From Rossellomorea vietnamensis (GTDB taxonomy: Bacteria; Bacillota; Bacilli; Bacillales; Bacillaceae_B): a DNA stretch of 64,000 bases. The translations under genes and the position numbers were made by a program. This document shows positions 56,482 to 64,000 of the stretch, piece by piece. The notes under the pieces are model-generated. The model saw only the letters and a program-made list of their open reading frames with translations, was not told the DNA's origin and ran no database searches. How positions within the stretch are numbered: the first letter of the stretch is position 1; each line of letters opens with the position of its first letter. The stretch lies in contig NZ_LIXZ01000005.1 in assembly GCF_001305855.1 (NCBI RefSeq), forward strand, positions 166,413 to 230,412, in the 5' to 3' direction.

Positions 56482-57795
56482 TTGGAAAAGAAGACGGTGA
56501 AACAGAGCCTGGCGGTTTTGATGATATCATTTATGGCGATGACGCCTTTTCAGCAGACGGCGCATGGTAAATCAACAGTAGAGATCAATGCAGATGCTGC
56601 TATATTAGTAGAAGCAGATACAGGTAAGATTGTTTATAGTGAACATGAAGACAAGGCACTCGGTATTGCCAGCATGACGAAAATGATGACGGAGTACCTT
56701 GTGTTAGAAGCGATTGAAAAAGGAAAAATAAAATGGGATCAAACATATAAAGTAAGCGATAAGGTATATCAATTAGCCAATGCTCCCGGATTAAGCAATG
56801 TTCCACTGAGAGCAGATGAAGAATATACGGTAAGGGAATTGTACGATGCCATGGTCATCAAGTCCGGTAATGGTGCGGCGATTGCCCTTTCTGAGGTGGT
56901 CGCAGGTTCTGAAGGGAAATTTGTGAAGATGATGAATGCCAAGGCGAAGGAACTTGGCTTTGAACATTATCAATTCGTCAATTCCTCTGGGCTCAGTAAC
57001 TACGATATGCTGGGGATGTATCCTGAAGGAACCGATGTGAATGATGAAAATGTGGTATCAGCTGAAGATATGGCAACACTTGCCTATTACCTCATTCATG
57101 ATTTCCCTGAAGTATTGGAAACATCAAGTCTCACTTCAAAAGTATTCAAACCCGGGACAAGTGAAGAACTGGTCATGAAAAACACAAATGGTCTATTAAA
57201 GGGGAAATCCTATCATTATAAGGGTGCAGATGGTCTGAAGACCGGCACGACTCCCTTCGCCGGCTCAACCTTTACCGGGACGGCAAAAAGAAATGGGGTT
57301 CGTTACATTACTGTCATTCTTGACGCAAAGGATAAATACGGACAGCCAAGCAGTGCAGAGCGATTTATTCAAGCAAGAGAACTCCTCGATTACGGTTTTA
57401 ATGAATTTAAGACTGTAACATATGACTTGGATAGCATCGAAAAGAAAAAGAAGCATACCATACCTGTTCCGAATGGGAAAGAGCAGGAAGTGACAATTAA
57501 GGTCGACAAACCCCTCTCTATCCGCTTAACGGATGAGGAAAAAGACAAGGTGAAAACCAAACTGAATCTCGATGAAAAAAAAGTCAACGAGGATGGGTCC
57601 CTTCAGGCTCCTATTGAAAAAGGAGAAAAAATCGGGGAAATGGTAATCGATATAAATGATAAAGAAGAATATATCTTTGACAAAAAGTCTTCAGCATATA
57701 AGGTGGATGTCTATGCTGCAGAATCCGTAAAGAAAGCGAGTTGGATTGTCAGAAGTGCGCGTGGAATCCAGGATTTTTTCGGTAATCTCTTCTAA
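56482..57795 (+). CDS. dacA: D-alanyl-D-alanine carboxypeptidase, DacA type (PBP5)
   Basis: 437 residues, starting at a TTG with GGAGGT upstream. A signal peptide ends near TAHGK. Penicillin-binding motifs are SMTK (Ser64, Lys67), SGN (Ser128) and KTG (Lys253). The C-terminal domain ends in an amphipathic helix (SWIVRSARGIQDFFGNLF) that anchors it to the outer face of the membrane. It trims the last D-Ala from peptidoglycan stems. DacA fits better than DacF or DacB by domain layout; the context does not give dacA's usual neighbours. Confidence 0.92.
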   Translation: MEKKTVKQSLAVLMISFMAMTPFQQTAHGKSTVEINADAAILVEADTGKIVYSEHEDKALGIASMTKMMTEYLVLEAIEKGKIKWDQTYKVSDKVYQLANAPGLSNVPLRADEEYTVRELYDAMVIKSGNGAAIALSEVVAGSEGKFVKMMNAKAKELGFEHYQFVNSSGLSNYDMLGMYPEGTDVNDENVVSAEDMATLAYYLIHDFPEVLETSSLTSKVFKPGTSEELVMKNTNGLLKGKSYHYKGADGLKTGTTPFAGSTFTGTAKRNGVRYITVILDAKDKYGQPSSAERFIQARELLDYGFNEFKTVTYDLDSIEKKKKHTIPVPNGKEQEVTIKVDKPLSIRLTDEEKDKVKTKLNLDEKKVNEDGSLQAPIEKGEKIGEMVIDINDKEEYIFDKKSSAYKVDVYAAESVKKASWIVRSARGIQDFFGNLF

Positions 57796-57898
57796 GTGAT
57801 AGATGCATCGTTAATGATTGGTTTAGATTTAGTGTTTGCTTTTCTATCCCGTTCGTGTCAAACTTATTTAGTCAAGGATTTAGAAAGCAGGTGGCATA

Positions 57899-58291
57899 AT
57901 GATCGAAGTAAAACTATCGTCTCTTAGCGACGGAGATCTTAATCGTGGTGTTTTTGCAAAAAGAGATATAGCTAAAGGAGAACTGGTACATGAAGCACCA
58001 GTCATCCCATACCCAAACGAAGAACATGAGCATATTGAGAAGACGTTCCTGGCGGATTATGTATTTGAATACGGAATCAACCATACAGCACTTCTATTAG
58101 GATACGGAATGTTGTTCAACCATTCATATACACCCAATACGATTTACGAAATCAATTTTGATAATCATACCTTCGACTTTTATGCTTATAAAGATATTCA
58201 AGCCGGAGAAGAACTGCTTATTAACTATAATGGCGAAGTGGATAATGATGAGCCGCTTTGGTTTAATAAAGATAAGAACGAAGATGAATAA
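57899..58291 (+). CDS. SET domain-containing protein
   Basis: 130 residues, almost only a SET domain: RGVFAKRDIAKGELVHEAPV (N-SET), LLGYGMLFNHSYTPNT (the NHS motif of the SAM pocket) and DIQAGEELLINYNGEVDND (C-SET). The post-SET zinc part is lacking. Eukaryotic members methylate lysines; the target of short bacterial forms is unknown. CAGGTGG precedes the ATG. Confidence 0.85.
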   Translation: MIEVKLSSLSDGDLNRGVFAKRDIAKGELVHEAPVIPYPNEEHEHIEKTFLADYVFEYGINHTALLLGYGMLFNHSYTPNTIYEINFDNHTFDFYAYKDIQAGEELLINYNGEVDNDEPLWFNKDKNEDE

Positions 58292-58293
58292 TG

Positions 58294-58331
58294 AAAAAGG
58301 GACTTCCAAATTAATTTGGAAGTCCCTTTTT
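58294..58331 (+). terminator. Terminator of the SET gene
   Basis: AAAAAGGGACTTCCAAATT and its complement meet without a real loop, a 19-bp perfect palindrome, followed by TTTTTAC. Confidence 0.9.
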
Positions 58332-58341
58332 ACGTTGGTTA

Positions 58342-58440
58342 GAGGGACGGACCTCAACTAATGCTCTAGATAGGATTAAGAATCCGCGTAAAACCTGAAT
58401 TCCTTATGAAAATAGTATGCTAATTCGAGGTCCGTCCCTC
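58342..58440. repeat. Paired GGGACGG repeat element (99 bp)
   Basis: Arms GAGGGACGGACCT (58342-58354) and AGGTCCGTCCCTC (58428-58440). The interior differs from the two elements at 60304 and 60902 except for short matches (ACCTGAA), but the length is the same within two bases. Confidence 0.88.
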
Positions 58441-58470
58441 TTCCCACTTCCGGTATATCATGTGATCTAA

Positions 58471-58501
58471 AATAAAAAAACAGGCATCTAAGCCTGTTTT
58501 T
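58471..58501 (-). terminator. Terminator of the CNNM-type gene
   Basis: ACAGGC / GCCTGT stem with T-runs on both strands, ten bases past the stop. Confidence 0.88.
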
Positions 58502-58510
58502 CAAACGTAT

Positions 58511-59779
58511 TTAAACCAAGTCTCCGGTTTTTCCATCTAGGATCTCAACTTTAATTGTGCGTACCCGGCGATTATCCACTTCTTCGACGCTCACCTTTAG
58601 GTTTTCATAATCAAAGCTGTCACCTTCTGATGGGAGGTCTTCAAAGCTTTCAACGACCCATCCCCCAAGTGTATGATAAGAGCTTTCAGGCTCTGGTACG
58701 TCGAGTAACTCTGTAAATTCATCCAATTGATATTGTGAATCGAATCTATATTCTTTATCGCTGATTTTCCTCATGGAATGAGTTTTCTCATCTTGCTCAT
58801 CCCAGATTTCCCCTACAATCTCTTCCAATATATCTTCAAGGGTGATGATTCCGGTAGTTCCACCAAATTCATCCACTACAATGGCCATATGCACATTGTT
58901 CTTTTGAAGCTTGGTAAGAAGTGAAGAGATTTTAACAGATTCAAATACAAACATCGGTTCACGAATCAATTCCCGAATGTTCACTTCACCGAACTTAATC
59001 AAGTGAGTGAAGAACTCTTTTTCAGATAAAATTCCGATAATGTTATCAATATGATCTTCATATACAGGAATCCGAGAAAAACGTTCTTCAAAGAACATTT
59101 CTTTGATTTCTTCAATCGGTTGATTCACTTCAACGGCCTTGACATCGATACGGGGAGTCAAAACCTCGGTAGCAAGGATATCATCAAAGTCCATGGAGCG
59201 GTGAATCAACTCCCTTTCTTCTCTATCAATGACTCCTTCTTCTTCACTAATATCAAGCATCACCTTTAATTCTTCCTCTGTGACAGACGGCATCTCGTGA
59301 TCTTTCGAGAAGAATTTCGATACCAACTCCTTTAATTTAATAAAGAAGAAGTTGACCGGTGTAAGGACCTTGATTAAGAAAAATAGCACGCCGGATATGG
59401 TCAGGGAATATGTTTCTGCGTTTTCTTTAGCCAATGATTTCGGGAGGATTTCTCCAAAAATCAAAATTAACAGCGTCATGACAAACGTACTGATGATAAG
59501 ACCAGTGTTCCCTCCAAAAATATCTGTCGCAAGCTTTGCTGAAATACTTGCTGCCGCTATGTTTACGATATTGTTTCCGACTAATATCGTAGACAGGGCT
59601 TTATCAAAATTCTCGGCAATATAATGCGCTTTAATGCTTCCTTTTCTTCCTTCACTTACGAAATTCTTAAGTCTGATCTTATTCACGCTTGAGTAAGCCG
59701 TTTCCGCCGATGAGAAAAAGGCAGATAATAGGATTAATGCTCCTAGTAATACTAATGAATTCAGTGGTATATCGTCCAA
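58511..59779 (-). CDS. CNNM/CorC-family transporter (MpfA/YhdP-like)
   Basis: 422 residues: a DUF21 membrane part (about 1-190, four helices; SSAETAYSSVNKIRLKNFV, LIFGEILPKSLAKENAE), a CBS pair (about 200-330; TPRIDVKAVEVNQ, VDEFGGTTGIITLEDILEEI) and a CorC_HlyC domain (345-420). Such proteins export Mg2+ or other divalent ions. In B. subtilis mpfA (yhdP) also lies next to a MerR-type gene, as here, so MpfA is the most likely counterpart. Often annotated as hemolysin family protein. Confidence 0.88.
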   Translation of the reverse strand: MDDIPLNSLVLLGALILLSAFFSSAETAYSSVNKIRLKNFVSEGRKGSIKAHYIAENFDKALSTILVGNNIVNIAAASISAKLATDIFGGNTGLIISTFVMTLLILIFGEILPKSLAKENAETYSLTISGVLFFLIKVLTPVNFFFIKLKELVSKFFSKDHEMPSVTEEELKVMLDISEEEGVIDREERELIHRSMDFDDILATEVLTPRIDVKAVEVNQPIEEIKEMFFEERFSRIPVYEDHIDNIIGILSEKEFFTHLIKFGEVNIRELIREPMFVFESVKISSLLTKLQKNNVHMAIVVDEFGGTTGIITLEDILEEIVGEIWDEQDEKTHSMRKISDKEYRFDSQYQLDEFTELLDVPEPESSYHTLGGWVVESFEDLPSEGDSFDYENLKVSVEEVDNRRVRTIKVEILDGKTGDLV

Positions 59780-59821
59780 AAAAAAGTCACTCTCCTGTAA
59801 TTGCTTATCTATTATGCTGGA

Positions 59822-60232
59822 TTAACCAGAAAAAACCATTAATGTTTGGAATAAGGCTAATGCCTGTGGGGAAACCTGCTTCAACATGCGGTTGCGGTCT
59901 TCATCCCCTAGTGTATCCAATGCCTGCAGGACTTCATGTAATTCATTATGCAAATGCTTCATTTCATTTCTTATATGATTTACCTGCTTTTCAAGCACGG
60001 ATTGATCGACCTGATTGGATTTCAATAAAATCATACGATCTTTGATTTCATGTAAGGTCATTTTCATTTGCTGACATTGTTCAATCAGTTTCAAGTCAGC
60101 TAATGCCTCTTCATGATAGTATCGATAATTATTGCGGGACCGGTCGCACTTCAATAATCCCATTTTCGTGTAATAATCAATGGTGCGCTTGGATACTTTA
60201 CTTAACTTCGATAGCTCGCCTATTCGATACAA
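59822..60232 (-). CDS. MerR family transcriptional regulator
   Basis: 136 residues. The winged helix is MYRIGELSKLSKVSKRTIDY then YTKMGLLKC, followed by a long dimer helix (75-110). Metal-binding cysteines of CueR/MerR are missing from the C-terminal part, which ends in a hydrophobic tail (SPQALALFQTLMVFSG). It is upstream of and co-directional with the CNNM gene (42 bp), so it may control it. Confidence 0.88.
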   Translation of the reverse strand: MYRIGELSKLSKVSKRTIDYYTKMGLLKCDRSRNNYRYYHEEALADLKLIEQCQQMKMTLHEIKDRMILLKSNQVDQSVLEKQVNHIRNEMKHLHNELHEVLQALDTLGDEDRNRMLKQVSPQALALFQTLMVFSG

Positions 60233-60303
60233 CTTCCCAAGTGATCACCTCTAGAGTAGTATACTGCATTTTAATAAAAGCGTACAGTTAAACGTTACGG
60301 TTT

Positions 60304-60400
60304 AGGGACGGACCTCAAAAATCTATCTGCTTTAAGGGTTCAAATGCCCACTATCAAGGGATTTACCCTGAAATATTGCTATGTTTTGAGGTCCGTCCCT
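60304..60400. repeat. Paired GGGACGG repeat element (97 bp)
   Basis: Arms AGGGACGGACCT (60304-60315) and AGGTCCGTCCCT (60389-60400). The right interior (TATCAAGG, then ACCCTGAAAT) is shared with the element at 60902, so both come from one ancestor. It starts six bases past the stop of the DUF4306-like gene. Confidence 0.9.
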
Positions 60401-60406
60401 CTACTT

Positions 60407-60883
60407 TTAATTGAAAGGTCTTTTTAACCGTAAGAATGGAACTACTTGAATGCCACTCGCTGCTACTATCATCAATATTCCCACAGATAGCAACAACCAA
60501 AATAAAGCGTTCCCCCCGGTAGTTGGTGAAGAGGAAATAAGTAAACTTAACGCAAGGTAGATCACGCCAATTAATGCGAGGAAAATCCGGAATCCCGCTT
60601 GTTTAAATACTCTAAATCCAAACAGTATTAATAGATAACTGGCGCTGATTATCATCATCCCAGGATAGAGTGGCGAGAACTTAGCCGCATAAACAAAGAA
60701 ATCAAGGGCTACAATATCACTCGAACCGGTTACACTTCCATGAACCATCTCACTAAATGGAGCCGAATACCCCCATTCCCAGGAGTGATCCAGCAATGCA
60801 CTCCCCTCATACCAAGAAACCAAAGTCGAAAAAACGAGTACAAGTAATCCAATACCTACTTGTGCCCAATATTTAATAGACAT
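60407..60883 (-). CDS. Membrane protein, DUF4306/YjdJ-like
   Basis: 158 residues with four hydrophobic helices. LVLVFSTLVSWYEGSALLDH and WEWGYSAPFSEMVHG near the N-terminus and DFFVYAAKFSPLYP recall the DUF4306 (YjdJ) family; this is from memory. Function unknown. It lies between two copies of the GGGACGG repeat element. Confidence 0.68.
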   Translation of the reverse strand: MSIKYWAQVGIGLLVLVFSTLVSWYEGSALLDHSWEWGYSAPFSEMVHGSVTGSSDIVALDFFVYAAKFSPLYPGMMIISASYLLILFGFRVFKQAGFRIFLALIGVIYLALSLLISSSPTTGGNALFWLLLSVGILMIVAASGIQVVPFLRLKRPFN

Positions 60884-60901
60884 AACCTACTCCTTTCCTA
60901 T

Positions 60902-61000
60902 GAGGGACGGACCTCAATAATTGCTTTATTTTGTGAGTGAAGTCGTTTTATATCAAGGCATCCACCCTGAAATAAGGTGTCAAATTGAGGTCCGTCCCTC
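60902..61000. repeat. Paired GGGACGG repeat element (99 bp)
   Basis: Arms GAGGGACGGACCTCAA (60902-60917) and TTGAGGTCCGTCCCTC (60985-61000) are perfect complements over 16 bp. The interior resembles the element at 60304. It starts three bases past the nucleotidyltransferase stop. Confidence 0.92.
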
Positions 61001-61003
61001 AAT

Positions 61004-61570
61004 TTAGATACCTTGAACTTTCACCTTTGGCCACTTCTTATCCCATTGCTTTTCATGCACCCTTTTTTCATATATGGAAGACAGTGCCCCTTTTTCTTTA
61101 AATGGTGGGGTCGGCTTTATTTGGAGAGAGAGCAAGTCTTTTATCCCCCATGGTGCAGCTAATATAAGTTCATTTTTCTCGTTCAGCTTTAGAGCTATGG
61201 AGGTAGCAGTTTCCGGAAAACGAGAAACGGCATCAATCGTAGAGGTATACGGCTCTTCTCCATTAATAATATGCATCCTTGCCTGGTTTTTCACAGACCA
61301 CGGTTCGGCAGGAGCTTTTCCCTTCAATTTAGATTCTAAGTGTTTTTCAAATTGTTCATCTGTATTTGAAGCATCAAAGTACACGACATCAATATCCGGC
61401 AAGTTCGTTTTATTGGAATACCCATGCAGTGTATCCCACACTTTCGTCCTTACAAACCCTGCACAAATCCACCAGTCGGGCAGATGAAGGGTTTGTGCGG
61501 TTTTAAGGATGTTCATCATCCAAGAATCATTAGTTATTAAATTCAATATGTCCTCTTCGGATTTGATCAC
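61004..61570 (-). CDS. Nucleotidyltransferase family protein (DUF925/NTP_transf_6)
   Basis: 188 residues. WWICAGFVRTKVWDTLHGYS and LPDIDVVYFDASNTDEQFEK match the family; DIDVVYFD has the paired Asp of nucleotidyltransferase active sites. It ends with RVHEKQWDKKWPKV. The substrate is unknown. AGGGGAG precedes the ATG. A repeat element begins right after its stop codon. Confidence 0.85.
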   Translation of the reverse strand: MIKSEEDILNLITNDSWMMNILKTAQTLHLPDWWICAGFVRTKVWDTLHGYSNKTNLPDIDVVYFDASNTDEQFEKHLESKLKGKAPAEPWSVKNQARMHIINGEEPYTSTIDAVSRFPETATSIALKLNEKNELILAAPWGIKDLLSLQIKPTPPFKEKGALSSIYEKRVHEKQWDKKWPKVKVQGI

Positions 61571-61735
61571 GATCTCCCCTCCTTGTTCATACTGTGTTCA
61601 ATCGATGAAATATACAGGGATTTCTCCCATATTTAAATTAAGCATTTTTAACTTATTTTACCATAAAACACAGCGTTTAATGGATTCATTCCTGCTTCCT
61701 CTCGATTGTTCGACCTGTGGAGTTTGAATCCCACT

Positions 61736-61767
61736 AAAAAATGCCAGGAAGTTTTTCCTGACATTTT
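61736..61767 (-). terminator. Terminator of a small membrane peptide gene
   Basis: AAAATG-CAGGAA / TTCCTG-CATTTT stem with one bulged mismatch, followed by TTTTAG on the minus strand. Confidence 0.85.
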
Positions 61768-61771
61768 CCAT

Positions 61772-61936
61772 TCACTGTCCACCGGTAAACCAGCTGTTCG
61801 CTTTCACACGTTCTTCTTCCTGTAATTGTTTTTCGTGTTGATTGCCTGCTTCAAATGTATTCTGAGAGAATTTCCGTCTTAGAAGACCACTTATTATACC
61901 GAAAATAACGGCAATGCCTGTAATCCACCATAGCAT
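61772..61936 (-). CDS. Small single-helix membrane protein, unknown
   Basis: 54 residues: one N-terminal hydrophobic helix (MLWWITGIAVIFGIISGLL) then a charged tail rich in Glu, Gln and Lys. GGAGGTG precedes the ATG and a terminator follows, so it is a real gene despite its size. I do not recognise the family. Confidence 0.7.
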   Translation of the reverse strand: MLWWITGIAVIFGIISGLLRRKFSQNTFEAGNQHEKQLQEEERVKANSWFTGGQ

Positions 61937-62017
61937 GTGCACAACACCTCCATTAGGAATAGTTTCCTTTTATATACTTACGTTTGAAGAAGGAGTAGGT
62001 TTCATCTTTGGCAAATA

Positions 62018-64000
62018 TTATTCTTCGGTTGTTTCCAGATTTTCTGTGTTTTCAAGCTGATCGGCATTCCGGACTTTCTCTTCTGTTGAGGAGTTGTAGT
62101 ATCCTTCTTTTTCATATTGTTTTTTTAGTTCGAAGTATTTGTCCATGATCCGTTTGGCGATGGTTTTGTTTACATATGGATCTTTGACTTGATGTGAATA
62201 TGGCAAGACCACTGAAAAGGCAACTTCCGGATCATCATAAGGTGCGTATCCGATTAAAGTTGTGTTAAAGGTGTCAAACTGTCTTTTCTTCTCAGGACTA
62301 TAATAAAATGCTTCTGCAGTACCAGATTTAGCTGCTGCATTATATGGAGCACTACTGAAAATATTGGCTGTCCCTTGTCTGGCATGGGCAACCTGATAAA
62401 ATCCTTGTTGAACCTGCTCAATTTGCCTATCTGAAGCATCAATTCTATTCAGAACATTTGGCTCATATTCACTTAATACAGGACCAACTTTACCAGTTTC
62501 ACCGCTCGGTTCCCGTATCTCTTTCATAATATGTGGCTGCATGCGATACCCACCATTTGCAATCGTCGAAGCATATTGAACCAGCTGCATCGGGGTGTAT
62601 AAATCATATTGTCCTATTGCAAAGTCCATCAAGTTACCTGGCAGATACCCTTTTCCTTGTAAACCGTCTACTTCACCAGGAAGGTCGATACCTGTTTTGA
62701 CGCCAAGTCCGAATTGATTAAAATGATTTCGGAATGTACTGAATGTTTCTTTCTTAATATCCATAGGTTGCCCTTTATGATAAGTAACCCCCGCAACCTT
62801 AAAAGCTGTTTTCCACATGTATGCGTTAGAAGAGACTTCAAGCGCTTTTTTGTCAGTTAGATACATTGGTCCCCATGATTGGTTAAACCATGATCTTTTT
62901 ATAGGGGAATCTTTGATTTGTATGGCTTCATCGTAAAGAGTCTCACCAATATTTAATTTGCCGGTCATATATCCAGTTAATACTGTAGCACCTTTTACGG
63001 TAGATCCAACACCATATTCCGACGTGTATGTGCCTAGCGCATAGTCTTGTAATTCTGTCTGCCCATCTTCATTTTTTCCATATTTTTTTCCTACCATAGA
63101 AAGTATTTCACCAGTATTTGGATCCATCATGACGACAAAAGCACGATCTAAAAATGGTGATTCCCAATATTTTGCTGCTTGCTTACTAAGTTCCTCTTCT
63201 ACGATCTTTTCTAATTCCTTTTGTAGGTTCAAGTCGATGGTCAATACAACATCTTTTCCACTATGCCCATCAGATACAACCTGACTGTCGAGGACACTGC
63301 CGTTTTTGGTGATATACTCAATTTTTTCTTTTTGTCCTTTCAACACATCTTCATATTGTGATTCAAAATAACTGGTTCCTACCCTGTCGTTCCGTGAATA
63401 ACCTTCTGCAATGAATTGGTCGGCTATTTCACTAGGTAAACCCTGTTGCGAAGTAGAAACTTTGCCCAAGATGGTTCTCAGTGTACTATCATTAACATAT
63501 TTTCGTTCCCAATCTGTAGTCACGTTTACCCCAGGCATTTCCGATAAACGTTCACTCACTCTGGCCATTTCCTCCGTCGAGACATCTTTATTTTTGATGA
63601 TCTGTGGACTTAAGGCATATCCCGTATTGAACTCACGAAAGATAGCCAGGACTTCCATTTCCTTTTTGGAAAAAGAGTTGATATCTGCTTCGGTGATTCT
63701 CTCAAGCTGCATTTCGTAAATCTTCTTGTTCCTCTCATCCTCAGCCAGTTCTTCATCATCTTCGAGCTTCTTGATTTCTTCTTTTGAAACAAGCTTTTCC
63801 GCTTGATCAGGATGAGTGAGAAGCCAAAAGTCCTGCTTATCACGATCTGTAATTTTCTTTGTATCCATATCAATCAATTCAGCTAGTTTCTCAGCAACCT
63901 TCAGCATCTCTTTAGGCTTCGTCGTTTGTGTTCGCGTGTACGTAATGGCATTGAGCGGCACGTTGTCAACGATGACATTTCGGTAACGGTCATAAATTTT
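62018..64000 (-). CDS. pbpA: Class B penicillin-binding protein, PbpA/PbpH type (5' end outside the window)
   Basis: About 660 residues are visible; the frame stays open to the window edge, so the N-terminal membrane anchor is missing. VPLNAITYTRTQTTKPKEM and the DFWLLTHPDQAEKLV region are typical of the elongation transpeptidase PBP2A/PbpH. The transpeptidase motifs are STVK (GVGSTVKGATVLTGY), SSN (VSSNAYM) and KSGTAE. It cross-links peptidoglycan in lateral wall growth with RodA and MreB. The acidic C-terminal tail is long and low in complexity. PbpA and PbpH cannot be told apart here. Confidence 0.92.
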   Translation of the reverse strand, partial: KIYDRYRNVIVDNVPLNAITYTRTQTTKPKEMLKVAEKLAELIDMDTKKITDRDKQDFWLLTHPDQAEKLVSKEEIKKLEDDEELAEDERNKKIYEMQLERITEADINSFSKKEMEVLAIFREFNTGYALSPQIIKNKDVSTEEMARVSERLSEMPGVNVTTDWERKYVNDSTLRTILGKVSTSQQGLPSEIADQFIAEGYSRNDRVGTSYFESQYEDVLKGQKEKIEYITKNGSVLDSQVVSDGHSGKDVVLTIDLNLQKELEKIVEEELSKQAAKYWESPFLDRAFVVMMDPNTGEILSMVGKKYGKNEDGQTELQDYALGTYTSEYGVGSTVKGATVLTGYMTGKLNIGETLYDEAIQIKDSPIKRSWFNQSWGPMYLTDKKALEVSSNAYMWKTAFKVAGVTYHKGQPMDIKKETFSTFRNHFNQFGLGVKTGIDLPGEVDGLQGKGYLPGNLMDFAIGQYDLYTPMQLVQYASTIANGGYRMQPHIMKEIREPSGETGKVGPVLSEYEPNVLNRIDASDRQIEQVQQGFYQVAHARQGTANIFSSAPYNAAAKSGTAEAFYYSPEKKRQFDTFNTTLIGYAPYDDPEVAFSVVLPYSHQVKDPYVNKTIAKRIMDKYFELKKQYEKEGYYNSSTEEKVRNADQLENTENLETTEE

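Overview
The window is a chromosomal segment of a low-GC, endospore-forming Bacillaceae. Spore genes (sspN, tlp, sspO, sspP, cotM), purple-bacteria-free Gram-positive gene styles (strong AGGAGG sites, TTG/GTG starts) and gene order all point there. From about 1 to 24.3 kb the order follows, reversed, the Bacillus subtilis yne/ynf region: cotM, sspP, sspO, citB, yneN, sspN, tlp, yneP, yneQ, yneR, plsY, yneT, parE, parC, alsT. The genus cannot be fixed from sequence alone; a marine or soil Bacillus or Rossellomorea relative is a guess.

1-8.7 kb: a Staygreen-family protein, a secreted Ca-binding-like protein (ynfC position), alsT and the topoisomerase IV operon parE-parC with a LexA-type box. 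8.8-15.4 kb: a three-gene osmoprotectant-type ABC transporter, an NCS2 permease, plsY, a CapA/PgsA-like protein and a small membrane protein, partly inserted into the conserved order. 15.5-22.3 kb: yneRQP, spore proteins, an FbpB-like peptide, yneN, aconitase with a CcpC-type operator, a nonsense-mutated sspO, and sspP.

22.3-25.8 kb: a selenocysteine cluster inserted around cotM. It holds selA, a SelW-like selenoprotein with an in-frame UGA in a CxxU motif, and selD with an in-frame UGA at its active site. Both UGAs are followed by a hairpin that fits a bacterial SECIS element. selB and selC are not in the window. B. subtilis has no selenocysteine machinery, so this is the most notable biology here.

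25.8-44.8 kb: a UPF1-like helicase, two globin-coupled HemAT-type transducers, a lytic transglycosylase, a YjcZ peptide, a BCCT betaine transporter, two 3D-domain wall proteins (one YocH-like), methionine aminopeptidase, LrgAB-type proteins, an Hsp31/PfpI protein, topoisomerase III, a prolidase, a holin-like type I toxin, and DUF4064 and Nudix proteins. 45.2-50.3 kb: the glycerol regulon glpP, glpF-glpK and glpD; glpF and glpD have leader terminators of the kind GlpP antiterminates. 50.4-64 kb: aminopeptidase, HIT, acetyltransferases, serine hydrolase, LD-carboxypeptidase, DacA-type PBP, SET protein, a MerR-CNNM pair, small unknowns and the 3' part of a PbpA/PbpH-type penicillin-binding protein.

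A repeat family with arms GAGGGACGGACCT / AGGTCCGTCCCTC runs through the second three-quarters of the window. Six paired copies (55-99 bp) lie between genes, four of them a few bases after stop codons; single arms also sit inside coding sequence. No transposase, CRISPR array, rRNA or tRNA was seen.
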